Shown: positions 17,785-26,562 of the stretch, in pieces | Position numbering within the stretch: the stretch's first letter is position 1 | Layout of the letters: every line of letters starts with the position of its first letter | From: CAVYXK01 sp963708245 | Lineage (GTDB): Bacteria; Pseudomonadota; Alphaproteobacteria; Acetobacterales; Acetobacteraceae | Direction of reading: 5' to 3' | Assembly: GCA_963708245.1 (NCBI GenBank) | Contig: OY970201.1 | Span: 2,790,001-2,854,000, forward strand | Length of the DNA stretch: 64,000 nucleotides | Notes under the pieces: model-generated | Told to the model about the DNA's origin: nothing | What the model saw: only the letters and a program-made list of their open reading frames with translations | The model's database searches: none | Position numbers and translations under genes: made by a program

Positions 17785-19731
17785 ATGAAGCCGATCAACG
17801 CGACCTGCCCTTGGTCCGGCAAGCCGGTCAGCGCGGACGCGCTGGCGCGCCACGGCGAGCACATCGTCGGCTTCTGCTCAACCGAGCACCGCGACCAGTT
17901 CGTGCAGGCGATCACGCACTTTGCGCAGGCCGCCAGCCCCGCCGTGACGACGCGCGCGTTCGACATCGCGCGTACCGGGGCCAACGTGCACGAGACGATC
18001 CTGACACCCGCCGCGGTCCGCAGTCGCGGGATCAAGCGGCTGTTCAGCCTGCAGGTGCCCGGCGATGCGCGCGGCTGCGAGGCGCAGCCGCTGATCGTTC
18101 CGGGCCTGGTGATGGCCGACGGCACCATGCATGACGTGGTATTCCTGGCAACGATGGCCAACCAAGTGTGGGCATTCGATGCCGACGACGGCACGCTGCT
18201 GTGGCAGCGCACACTCGGTCGCCCGATCAACGGCAGCAATGCGATCGACGCCCACATGATCAACGACCATTGGGGCATCCTTTCGACGCCGGTGATCGAT
18301 CTCTCATCCGGAGTGCTTTACGCCTGCGCCTGGATCAGCGAGGACGGCACCGCGCAGAACGGGCAGCACTGGCTGCACGCGCTTCGGCTGCGCGACGGCA
18401 GCGCCGCCCACGCGCCACTGAACCTCGAAGGCGTCACCTACCAGCCGGGCCACGGCTTGCCTCCGCAACAGTTCCGGTCGGCGGAGCGCAAGCAGCGCGC
18501 CGCGCTGACGCTGACCCATGGTGCCGTGCTGATTCCGTTCGGTACGATCGCGGAGACGGCGCAGACGGCACGCGGCTGGCTGATCGCCGTGGATACGGCC
18601 AGTTGGACTGTCTCCGCCGCCTGGTGCTCCACGGCGCGTGGAAGCGGTGGCGGGATCTGGCATTCGGGCGCCGGTCCCGCGGTGGACGCCGACGGCTTCA
18701 TTTACGTCGTAACTGGCAATGGCGACTTTGACGGCGTGACTGACTTCGCCGAGAGCATCGTCAAACTGAAATACACCCCGCCCGCGGCCGGCCACGCCGG
18801 CACGCTCGCCGCCGTGGACTGGTGGACACCCTGGACCGACGACGGGCGGGTCGGCGGCAACCCGGAGGGCGAGGCCCCAACGGCCAAGCCTAAGGCAATG
18901 CTCAAGGCGATGCCGTCCAATTTCCGGCTGACCTCGCACCTTGCCCGGATGGGGATGGCGGCGATGGACATGGGCAACGACGTATTCGGCGACCAGGATT
19001 TCGGCTCCGGCGGCCCGGTGCTCCCGCCGGTCGCCGACACCCTGCTGGCCGCAGGCAAGGACGGCATCCTTTACACCGCGAACACGCAGGCACTCGGCCG
19101 GACCCTGCCTGCCAACCTCGACCCCGCGCACGGGGCGCAGAACTACGCCAAGCTTAAGGCTCCGCCCATCTTCTACACCTACTATCCTGGCCCCGCCCCG
19201 GCCCCCGCCCCGCCAAACGTCACGAGTTTGAACGTATATTTCGCGCAGCGCACCCACCATCTGCACGGAACGCCGGTGGCTTGGCAGAGCACCGCCCACG
19301 GACTGATGCATTTCTGCGGTGGCGAGAACGGCAACCTGCGGGCCTGGACGTTGAACGCCGACGGCACATCCACTTATCTCGCCTGCAGTGCTGAAGTAGC
19401 CTCCCCGCAATCGCCGGTACCGCTCGGCGGGATGCCGGGCTGGATGATCTCGCTCTCGGCGAACGGCGGCGATGGCGGGATCGTCTGGGCCCTGGTGCCG
19501 GCCGGCGATGCCAACATGGAGCTGACGCCCGGGCGGCTGCTGGCGTACGACCCCGCGAACTTCGGCGTCTACAGCGACGGTAGCAAGCAGCTCGTCGTGC
19601 TATGGGACAGTTGGGACTGGGGCGCCGGCTGCGCCTTTACCCACCCAAAGTTCAATCGACCGGTTGCCTGGAACGGCAAGGTGTTCGTGCCGACCTACGA
19701 CGGGCGCGTAGATGTTTACGGCCTTACCTGA
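17785..19731 (+). CDS. YHS-like metal-binding / PQQ-type beta-propeller fusion protein
   Basis: Protein of 648 residues. The first 40 residues form a small YHS/TRASH-like module, CPWSGKPV...GFCSTEHRDQF, with Cys8, Cys31 and His35 as possible metal ligands. The rest is a propeller with PQQ-type blades (for example VWAFDADDGTLLWQRTLG). There is no signal peptide, unlike secreted quinoprotein dehydrogenases, and I cannot point to the calcium/PQQ ligands, so enzymatic activity is uncertain. A proline-alanine loop (PGPAPAPAPPN) lies near residue 470. It is the last gene of the operon; ATG 17785 follows GAG and places the cysteine module at the start. Confidence 0.7.
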   Translation: MKPINATCPWSGKPVSADALARHGEHIVGFCSTEHRDQFVQAITHFAQAASPAVTTRAFDIARTGANVHETILTPAAVRSRGIKRLFSLQVPGDARGCEAQPLIVPGLVMADGTMHDVVFLATMANQVWAFDADDGTLLWQRTLGRPINGSNAIDAHMINDHWGILSTPVIDLSSGVLYACAWISEDGTAQNGQHWLHALRLRDGSAAHAPLNLEGVTYQPGHGLPPQQFRSAERKQRAALTLTHGAVLIPFGTIAETAQTARGWLIAVDTASWTVSAAWCSTARGSGGGIWHSGAGPAVDADGFIYVVTGNGDFDGVTDFAESIVKLKYTPPAAGHAGTLAAVDWWTPWTDDGRVGGNPEGEAPTAKPKAMLKAMPSNFRLTSHLARMGMAAMDMGNDVFGDQDFGSGGPVLPPVADTLLAAGKDGILYTANTQALGRTLPANLDPAHGAQNYAKLKAPPIFYTYYPGPAPAPAPPNVTSLNVYFAQRTHHLHGTPVAWQSTAHGLMHFCGGENGNLRAWTLNADGTSTYLACSAEVASPQSPVPLGGMPGWMISLSANGGDGGIVWALVPAGDANMELTPGRLLAYDPANFGVYSDGSKQLVVLWDSWDWGAGCAFTHPKFNRPVAWNGKVFVPTYDGRVDVYGLT

Positions 19732-19844
19732 GAGGATGGGGCCGGAGGGTCCTCCCGGTCGTTTTCAAAGATGCCTCATATCACTCCGTGCGATTGAGTG
19801 TGACCTGATCGTTGCGCCAATCGTCGAACTGAGCCGAGTGCATG

Positions 19845-19936
19845 CTCTCGTGCGCCGCTATCTCCTGAGCCTTGTCCGCTGTGCAGCGTCGGCTGCCGAG
19901 GAGCTGCGGCTTCCGCACGAGAAGGGTGTGATCTGA
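19845..19936 (+). pseudogene. Possible CoA-transferase C-terminal remnant
   Basis: The frame ending at 19936 reads AAEELRLPHEKGVI, closely resembling the C-terminus of the CoA-transferase ending at 14708 (AEELRLLRERGVV). No upstream part of such a gene is present. The rest of the 305-base gap before the transglycosylase has no supported gene. The match is short and could be chance. Confidence 0.3.
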
Positions 19937-20036
19937 CCGGTCGGCATAGCCCTATGGGGCATCGCCAAATTGAAGCTCGTGAAATTGCCCCACCGGCCGT
20001 TTGTCGAGATCACCGTGTCGCCTGACCTCTTTCACT

Positions 20037-20684
20037 TCACTGCCCGGGCAGGATAACTCCGTAGATGCGACCGGTTGAACCGAACGCACCGTAAATCAAA
20101 CCGCTGTCGGCGTAGATCACGTGTCCGCCGCTGACGGGCGTTACCACATGCTGCTGCCACGTCACCAGCACGCGGCGCTGATAGTCTTCCGCGATCTGTG
20201 GCGTGTCGGAATGATAGGTGGCGATTGCCTTGGGCCAGCTTCCAGTGCTGCGATAAAGCACGTCAAGGAAACGCACAGCGTAGATTGAATTGGAAACTGG
20301 ATCAAAGGCCTGATCGAGCGACGTGAACGCATCCGGATGGTGCATCAGGTTCACCTGCATACAGCCCACATCGATCGAGTGAACGCCCTGCGCCTGCAGT
20401 GCCGTAACCGCGGCGATTGCCTGCGCTTTGGTGGCAAAGAACTGGCCGACCCCGTCGGCATCGATGGTCCACGGCCAGGGTCGCATGGCACCGGTCTGTG
20501 GATCCGGGCGCCCGCTCTCGACCTGTCCGATCGCTGCAAGCATCCCGGGCGGCGTGTGGCCGATTACCTCGGCTTTGGCGATCGCCTGCTCGCAGAGCGT
20601 CGAGGGCGAGACTGCCTGAAGGGAAGCCGCGTGTGCAGTGACCGACAGCGCGAGAATGAGGAAAAGGAATAACACTGTGCGCAT
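20037..20684 (-). CDS. Lytic transglycosylase (SLT domain) protein
   Basis: Exported peptidoglycan-cleaving enzyme of 215 residues. The minus-strand ATG at 20684 gives a clear signal peptide (MRTVLFLFLILALSVTAHA). The SLT domain has catalytic Glu56 in IGQVESGR and the VGCMQVNLMHHPDAF motif typical of small lytic transglycosylases that accompany cell-wall-spanning machines. No secretion or flagellar genes are nearby, so the role here may be general wall turnover. Confidence 0.8.
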   Translation of the reverse strand: MRTVLFLFLILALSVTAHAASLQAVSPSTLCEQAIAKAEVIGHTPPGMLAAIGQVESGRPDPQTGAMRPWPWTIDADGVGQFFATKAQAIAAVTALQAQGVHSIDVGCMQVNLMHHPDAFTSLDQAFDPVSNSIYAVRFLDVLYRSTGSWPKAIATYHSDTPQIAEDYQRRVLVTWQQHVVTPVSGGHVIYADSGLIYGAFGSTGRIYGVILPGQ

Positions 20685-21218
20685 ACCGACGATATGCACA
20701 CAATTCACGCGTCAGGGCCAGTGGTTGGCGAAGTTCGCGCGTCGGCAACGCCGCAACGCCGAAAGTCCGACAGTTGGCAGCCGGGGCGCACCTGCGGTCT
20801 CGACGAGAGGCCGTACAACGCTGTACAGTTATGGTGGGAGGGCGGAATGGGCACGACGCGACGCAAAGGCGCGGAAGTTGAAGCGCCCGAAATGACCAGT
20901 CCACGATCATGACGAGGCATGGCCGTCCCATCGCGGCGCCAATACCGATAGAGGCGTGCGGCACCGGCCTTCGCCAGCAGCCGCTGACGCCTCTCGAAGG
21001 ATCCGGCCGTGGACGATGGGGGAAGGATAGCACCCGCACGCTCCGCAGGTTACGCGACGAATGGTGCCATTAGAGTTCCAGTGTCTGCTGGAGGATGCGC
21101 TGATCCTGGTTGATTCGGACCGGATTTCTCGTCGGTGCCCGCGCTGCGTATAATTTCTTGAGGGGCGACTCGCCGGGCCGAACCAAGGTCTGCGTCGCCC
21201 AGCTTGTCGGGAGTCGCC
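20685..21218. other. Intergenic region between divergent genes
   Basis: About 530 bases separating the transglycosylase (minus) and the oxygenase (plus). No convincing gene. CTGTACAG at about 20819-20826 is a short palindrome that could be an operator. GGGAG precedes the oxygenase ATG. Confidence 0.35.
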
Positions 21219-23471
21219 ATGTCGTCGATCGGTGCCGCCCTTCTCGATTGCCTGCGTTCCGTAGAACGGCCGGGAGATTTCTGCGTCGGCGGCACGCGGG
21301 AAATCATCATGCCGGCCATCGATGTCGATGGTGTGGGCAGACTCGCCTTCCCGCTCCTGCCGGCGCAGGTGGAGCGGCTGACCGCAGTTGCCGAGGATGC
21401 TCCCTACGGACGCGGCGCGGAGACCGTGTTCGATCGCGACGTACGGAGAACCTGGCAGATCGCTCCAGGAAGGATTCGGATCGGCGGGCGTCGTTGGGAG
21501 CAGACGCTCGCCGACCTCGTTGTCGATATGGCAAGCGGCCTCGGTGTGAACGAGCCGGTTGCCGCGGATTTCTACAAGCTTCTTATCTATGACGCCGGCA
21601 GCTTCTTCGTCGATCACCGGGATACCGAAAAGGCTCCCGGCATGTTCGCAACCCTGGTGATCGTGCTACCCTCGACGCATAGCGGCGGGGAGCTGATTGT
21701 GCGGCACCTCGGCCGGGAGGTGGTGCTCGATCTTCGTCCCGAAGACCCGTCGGAGATCGGGTTCGCCGCCTTCTATGCTGACTGCGTGCATGAAGTGCGT
21801 CCTGTCGTGGCAGGATACCGGCTTACGCTCGTTTACAACTTGCGCTTCCTCGGCAAGAAGCGCTCGTTGGAAGCACCCGATTATCGCTCGGAACAGGCGC
21901 GGATTGCGCAACTGCTGCGGCAGTGGGCGGGCGCGGTGGATGAGCCGGACAAGCTGATTCTGCCCTTGGAACATGCCTACACGCCGGCGGAGCTGTCGTT
22001 CGATGCACTCAAGGGCGCTGATGCGGGCGTGGCGTCCGTACTGGTCAGGGCCGCCGCTGAGGCGGACTGCGATCTCCATCTCGCGTTGGTGTCGATCGAG
22101 GAAAGCGGAGGCGCCGAATACACCGGCTATCACGGTGGGGGTTGGGGTCGAGACTACGAGGACGAACTCGAGGCCGGCGAGGTGTTCGACCGCGCGCTGA
22201 GGCTGTCCGAGTGGCGGCGTCCGGACGGCGGCGGTCCCGGCTTTCGCGAATTTCCGTTCTCCGAGGACGAGCTGTGCCCGCCCGACGCGTTCGAGGACCT
22301 GACTCCCGACGAGGAGCATTTTCAGGAGGCGTCGGGCAACGAGGGCGCATCCTTCGAGCGCACCTATAGCCGCGCCGGGCTGGTGTTGTGGCCGCACGCG
22401 CGGCGGCTTGCAGTGCTGAACCAGGCCGGCCTGGGGGCAACGTTGCCGCATCTCGAGGAGCTGACGGCGCGCTGGGAGACGAGCGGTGCGGGGACCGCGT
22501 CGTCGTTGTGGCGCGAGGCCGACGAGCTTTCGGGACATATGCTGCGCTCCTGGCCGCATGAGGCATGGCGCCGGGACGGCGATAGCGACGTCAGCCGGAT
22601 GCTCGACGCGCTGGTTCGGCTGGGGGATGCGGCACGCGTCGATGCGTTTCTTGCCGAGCTGTCGGCCGAGGGCCAGTACGCCGCGTCCGACAACGAGGCG
22701 ATTGTGCGTGCCGTCGCGCTGCTTCCACGAGCGCGGGCGACGGACTTGCTGATCCGGATCGTCCGGCACAATGCTCCGGCCCATCTCAGTGCTTGTGGCG
22801 ACCTGCTGCTGCGCTGCGTCGCCGTGCCGACCGAGTCCGCGGGCGACGTGGCGCAGATTGCCGCAGCCTTGATCGATGTCTTGCCCCGCGCCCTGCGGAA
22901 GTCTGTGGAATTCGACGACTGGGCTCAGCCCGCGGTGGTTAGGCCGGGCTTCGTCGTCGATTTGCTGATGGCTACGAGCCGGATCGATGCTCGACTTACA
23001 GCCCGCGCGATCGAGCACTTGCTGGCGTGGCCAAAGACGTACAGTGCTGACGATGTCCTGGTTCCGGCGGCGCTGACCTTCGCCAGGCAGGCGGATAGCA
23101 CGGCCTGGCCGGCGGTCGCGCGACTCCGCGAGGCGTGTCTCGACCATTTGCGCCGGCGGATCGCTCTGCCGCTGGAGGCCCCGCAAGACTGGGCCCGCAC
23201 TAACTCGCTCACATGCACATGCGCCGATTGCCGGGCGGTAGGCGCCTTCCTGGTTAACCCGAGTCAACGGCAATGGCGCCTGAAAGCAATTCAGCACCGG
23301 CGGACACACGCCGAGCAAAGCATACGTAGCGCCGCATGCGACCTTGACCTGACTACGGAAAAGCGTGGCAGCCCCCATACGCTGATCGCCACCAAGAACC
23401 AGGCGAGCTACGAGCGACGCGTGGTGGAGCGCCGGCAGGATTTGCAGCATGTGTCGGCACTGGGCGGATGA
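21219..23471 (+). CDS. Large 2-oxoglutarate/Fe(II)-dependent oxygenase
   Basis: Cytoplasmic protein of 750 residues. The N-terminal third is a prolyl-4-hydroxylase-like oxygenase core with the iron ligands His133 and Asp135 (VDHRDTEK), His191 (DCVHEVRP) and the 2-oxoglutarate-binding Arg201 (GYRLTLVY). A long helical region follows, and near the C-terminus a cysteine cluster (CTCADC) and the stretch SPHTLIATKNQASYERR. This large architecture resembles uncharacterised proteins better known from fungi and plants. The substrate is unknown. ATG 21219 is preferred to TTG 21204 because GGGAG precedes it. Confidence 0.75.
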   Translation: MSSIGAALLDCLRSVERPGDFCVGGTREIIMPAIDVDGVGRLAFPLLPAQVERLTAVAEDAPYGRGAETVFDRDVRRTWQIAPGRIRIGGRRWEQTLADLVVDMASGLGVNEPVAADFYKLLIYDAGSFFVDHRDTEKAPGMFATLVIVLPSTHSGGELIVRHLGREVVLDLRPEDPSEIGFAAFYADCVHEVRPVVAGYRLTLVYNLRFLGKKRSLEAPDYRSEQARIAQLLRQWAGAVDEPDKLILPLEHAYTPAELSFDALKGADAGVASVLVRAAAEADCDLHLALVSIEESGGAEYTGYHGGGWGRDYEDELEAGEVFDRALRLSEWRRPDGGGPGFREFPFSEDELCPPDAFEDLTPDEEHFQEASGNEGASFERTYSRAGLVLWPHARRLAVLNQAGLGATLPHLEELTARWETSGAGTASSLWREADELSGHMLRSWPHEAWRRDGDSDVSRMLDALVRLGDAARVDAFLAELSAEGQYAASDNEAIVRAVALLPRARATDLLIRIVRHNAPAHLSACGDLLLRCVAVPTESAGDVAQIAAALIDVLPRALRKSVEFDDWAQPAVVRPGFVVDLLMATSRIDARLTARAIEHLLAWPKTYSADDVLVPAALTFARQADSTAWPAVARLREACLDHLRRRIALPLEAPQDWARTNSLTCTCADCRAVGAFLVNPSQRQWRLKAIQHRRTHAEQSIRSAACDLDLTTEKRGSPHTLIATKNQASYERRVVERRQDLQHVSALGG

Positions 23472-23575
23472 CGGCTCGCCCGCGCTGCCGGGACCAGCAG
23501 ATCTCGTAGTGGTCACCCCGAAGAACTGGAAGAAATGCCTTCTGCTGGATCGTAGCCGCGTAGTGGACCGCGCGA

Positions 23576-23800
23576 TCAGCCGGAATCGGCCAGGAACGCT
23601 CGGCCTGCGGATGTGATGCGCACAATGGCGCGGCCGCTTGCTTGCGTGCGGTCGACGAAGCCGCGGTCATTCGCTTCCTCCCACACCGGAAGCTGCGGAC
23701 ACGAAGTGCGCCACGCCTCCATCACGTCGGCGTAGGGCCGTTCTTCCCGTGCGAGCCAAGTGAGAAGTTGGCGGAGCAGTGCATCGATCTTATCCGACAT
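23576..23800 (-). CDS. Small conserved-looking hypothetical protein
   Basis: 74 residues from the minus-strand ATG at 23800 (MSDKIDALLRQLLTWLA). The sequence folds as helices plus a VRITSAGRAFLA end reminiscent of a small winged-helix protein. No signal peptide or catalytic motif. It lies just downstream of the gamma-glutamyltransferase gene. Function not recognised. Confidence 0.5.
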   Translation of the reverse strand: MSDKIDALLRQLLTWLAREERPYADVMEAWRTSCPQLPVWEEANDRGFVDRTQASGRAIVRITSAGRAFLADSG

Positions 23801-23830
23801 GATCAACCTCCCGAGCGGCTGCCGGCTTGC

Positions 23831-25495
23831 CTATAGCCGGAACCGCACCCCCGGCCGGGCCAGCCCGCCGCCGAGCCCAATCGGCGTCCCATCGGCCCGC
23901 CAGCATGCGGCGCCGGTCATCGTTCCATCTGCATCGAACTGGATCGCGCTCATCCCGCTCGCCACCGTTGGCATCACCGTCACTTCATGACCACGATCGC
24001 GCAACGCCTCCGCAGTGCCGGGGGCGAACGTCTTCTCGATCTCCACCTGATATCCTTGCGTCCAAAGCCGTGGCGCCTCGACCGCCTGTTGCACGCTCAT
24101 GCCGTGATCGATCAGGTTGATCAGCGCCTGCATGGCCGAGCCGAAGATGCGCATGCCGCCGGGCAAACCCAGCGCGTAGACAGGCCTGCCCTCGCGCAAT
24201 GCGATCATCGGCGACATCGATGATGTCACCCGCTTGCCGGGCGCCACCGAATTCGCCCGGCCGGGATGGGGTGTGAACAGGTACATGTAGTTGTTGGGGA
24301 TCATCCCCGTCCCCGGCACGATAAAACGCGCACCGAACAGGCTGTTGATCGTCTGCGTGCTGGCGACGATGTTCCCCTTATCGTCCGCCACGGTCAGGTG
24401 CGTGGTGTGCGGCGACTCCACCGCCGCTGGCACTCCCGCGCTCCAGCTCTGTGCTCGCTCCAGATCGATCCGTGCCCGGCGTTCCGCGGCATATTCCTTC
24501 GCGGTCAGCCGCTCCACTGGCACCGGAACGAAGTCCGGATCGGCGGTCGCCGCAGTGCGGTCGGCAAAGGCGATCTTCAGCACCTCTGCGAGCAGGTGCA
24601 GCGTATTCGGCGTGCCGAACCCCATCGCCCGCAGATCGTATCCTTCGAGAATATTCAGCATCTCGATAATGTGCAGCGGGCCCGAGGTGGGTGGCGGCGG
24701 TCCGATAATCTCGAATCCACGATAGGTCCCTCGCAGCGGCGCCCGCTCGACGGTGCGGTACCCCGTCAGGTCCTCCAGCCCCAGATACCCGCCGGCCTTG
24801 GCCATGTGCGCTGCATAATGACGCCCGAGCGCCCCGTCGTACAACGCCGCCGCACCCTCCCGCGCGATCGTGCGAAGCGTCTCGGCATAGTCACTGGTAA
24901 CCAGCCGCGCTCCGGCGCGAATCGGCTGACCCTCCGGCAGAAACAACCGGGCGATCTCGGGGTCGCGCGCCAGGTCGGCGGCGGCATCGCCGGCGCAGTC
25001 CGCTAGAAACGGCGTTACCCGGAAACCGCGCGAAGCGTGCCGGATCGCCGGCTCCATGACGTCGGTGAGCGAGAAGGTGCCGAACCGCGCCAGAGTTTCG
25101 CACCAGGCCTTGAGATTCCCGGGCGAGGCGACCGATGTCGGCCCGATGGCATTCGCACGGCCCACGGCATCCATCGTGCCCGGTACTGCATTCGGATCGG
25201 CGGTGTAGGTCGTCGGACCGGTGGCGCGCGGCGCAGAGCTCTGCCCATCGATCACCACGTGCCGCCCGTCGGCCAGCCGGATATGCGCCATGCCGCCGCC
25301 CAGCACGCCCACCATCATCGGCTCGACGACAGTCAGCGTGAACAGCGCCGCAATCGCCGCGTCGATCGCGTTGCCGCCGGCCGCCAGCATCTCCGCGCCA
25401 GCCGCCGAGCCGAGCGGATGGTTGGTCACCACCATGCCCCGCGTGCTGGTGACGGGCTGCTTCTCGCAGCGGAATGGCAGGGCCGAGCGGGACAT
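23831..25495 (-). CDS. ggt: Gamma-glutamyltransferase family protein
   Basis: N-terminal nucleophile enzyme of 554 residues that splits gamma-glutamyl amides such as glutathione or acts as an acylase. The nucleophile is Thr364 in HTTHLTVADDKGN, where autocleavage gives large and small subunits. Glycine-rich motifs (GVLGGGMAH; APGKRVTSSMSP) are intact. From ATG 25495 (MSRSALPFRCEKQ) no signal peptide is seen, unusual for periplasmic enzymes, so it may be cytoplasmic. It is divergent from the SDR gene with 72 bases between. Confidence 0.88.
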   Translation of the reverse strand: MSRSALPFRCEKQPVTSTRGMVVTNHPLGSAAGAEMLAAGGNAIDAAIAALFTLTVVEPMMVGVLGGGMAHIRLADGRHVVIDGQSSAPRATGPTTYTADPNAVPGTMDAVGRANAIGPTSVASPGNLKAWCETLARFGTFSLTDVMEPAIRHASRGFRVTPFLADCAGDAAADLARDPEIARLFLPEGQPIRAGARLVTSDYAETLRTIAREGAAALYDGALGRHYAAHMAKAGGYLGLEDLTGYRTVERAPLRGTYRGFEIIGPPPPTSGPLHIIEMLNILEGYDLRAMGFGTPNTLHLLAEVLKIAFADRTAATADPDFVPVPVERLTAKEYAAERRARIDLERAQSWSAGVPAAVESPHTTHLTVADDKGNIVASTQTINSLFGARFIVPGTGMIPNNYMYLFTPHPGRANSVAPGKRVTSSMSPMIALREGRPVYALGLPGGMRIFGSAMQALINLIDHGMSVQQAVEAPRLWTQGYQVEIEKTFAPGTAEALRDRGHEVTVMPTVASGMSAIQFDADGTMTGAACWRADGTPIGLGGGLARPGVRFRL

Positions 25496-25567
25496 GCGGC
25501 ACATCCTTCGGGTTGTTCGACGCGCCGCATTGTTCGATACCGCGCCGCATTGCGAAAGGGGACGCGA

Positions 25568-26329
25568 ATGGAACTGCGAGGACAGACCGCGATCGTTACT
25601 GGCGGCGGGTCGGGGCTGGGCGCCGCCACCGCCGAGGCGCTGGCCGCGGCCGGCGCGCGGGTGACGGTGCTCGACCTCAACCACGCGGCAGCCGAAGCTG
25701 TGGCGGCGCGCATCGGCGGGCTGGCTGCGTCATGCGATGTGGCGGATGCCGCGGCGGCCACTGCGGCGGTGGCGCTGGCCCATCAGGCGCATGGCCCAGC
25801 CCGGCTGCTAGTGAACTGCGCCGGCATCGGCCCGGCGGCGCGTATCGTCGGCCGCGACGGCGCCATGCCGCTCGAACGTTTCGAGCAGGTGATCCGCGTC
25901 AACCTAATCGGCACGTTCAACATGCTGCGTCTGGCCGCGGCGGCGATGAGCGCGCTCGACCCGCTGGAGGATGACGAGCGGGGCGTGATCATCAACACTG
26001 CCTCGATCGCCGCCTATGAGGGGCAGATCGGCCAGGCTGCCTATGCGGCTTCGAAAGCGGGCGTGGTGGGTCTGACGTTGCCGGCGGCGCGCGAGCTGGC
26101 GCGCGTGGGGATCCGCGTGATGACGATAGCGCCCGGGCTGATCGAGACGCCGATGTTCAAGACCTTACCCGAGGACATCCGGCAGGGACTGGGCGCGTCG
26201 GTGCCATATCCCGCCCGCCTCGGTCGGCCGGAGGAATACGCTGCGCTGGTGTTGCACATTGCTGCTAACCGGTTCCTGAACGGCGAGACGATCCGCCTCG
26301 ACGGCGCCCTGCGTCTGCCGCCGCGGTGA
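25568..26329 (+). CDS. SDR family oxidoreductase (3-hydroxyacyl-CoA dehydrogenase type II-like)
   Basis: NAD(P)-binding short-chain dehydrogenase of 253 residues. The cofactor loop is TGGGSGLG at 11-18, the catalytic serine lies in NTASIAAYEG, and the YxxxK motif is YAASK. PLERFEQVIRVNLIGTFN and IETPMFKTLP resemble 3-hydroxyacyl-CoA dehydrogenase type II, suggesting an acyl-CoA substrate. ATG 25568 follows AAAGGGGACGCG. A hairpin terminator lies 90 bases after the stop. Confidence 0.8.
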   Translation: MELRGQTAIVTGGGSGLGAATAEALAAAGARVTVLDLNHAAAEAVAARIGGLAASCDVADAAAATAAVALAHQAHGPARLLVNCAGIGPAARIVGRDGAMPLERFEQVIRVNLIGTFNMLRLAAAAMSALDPLEDDERGVIINTASIAAYEGQIGQAAYAASKAGVVGLTLPAARELARVGIRVMTIAPGLIETPMFKTLPEDIRQGLGASVPYPARLGRPEEYAALVLHIAANRFLNGETIRLDGALRLPPR

Positions 26330-26416
26330 TGTGCCAAGCCTTGAGCGAAAGGGTCACGACAACGCTGCGACGAGGTTTTTGGTAGCCCGGGCCGCGGAAC
26401 AGGAATCACGGCGAAA

Positions 26417-26437
26417 ACCGGACCGACATGGTCCGGT
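26417..26437 (+). terminator. Hairpin terminator after the SDR gene
   Basis: Perfect 8-bp stem ACCGGACC / GGTCCGGT with a five-base loop, preceded by AAA and followed by CTT. It lies between convergent genes (SDR on plus, pfkB on minus) and could serve both. Confidence 0.55.
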
Positions 26438-26562
26438 CTTCGTGGCGCTGCTGACCCGGAAACGGTTTGTCCCTATGCGCCTCGGTGCCGGTGTCCTGGA
26501 TTGGCGCCTCACGCGGTCGTTGATAGGGTGAAGCGGGGAAGCGCCATGAAAGTGGGTTTCGA

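Noticed and set aside
21666..23516. 616-codon minus-strand frame opposite the 2OG oxygenase
   Set aside because: The plus strand carries the HxD...H...R ligands; the minus frame has no motif.
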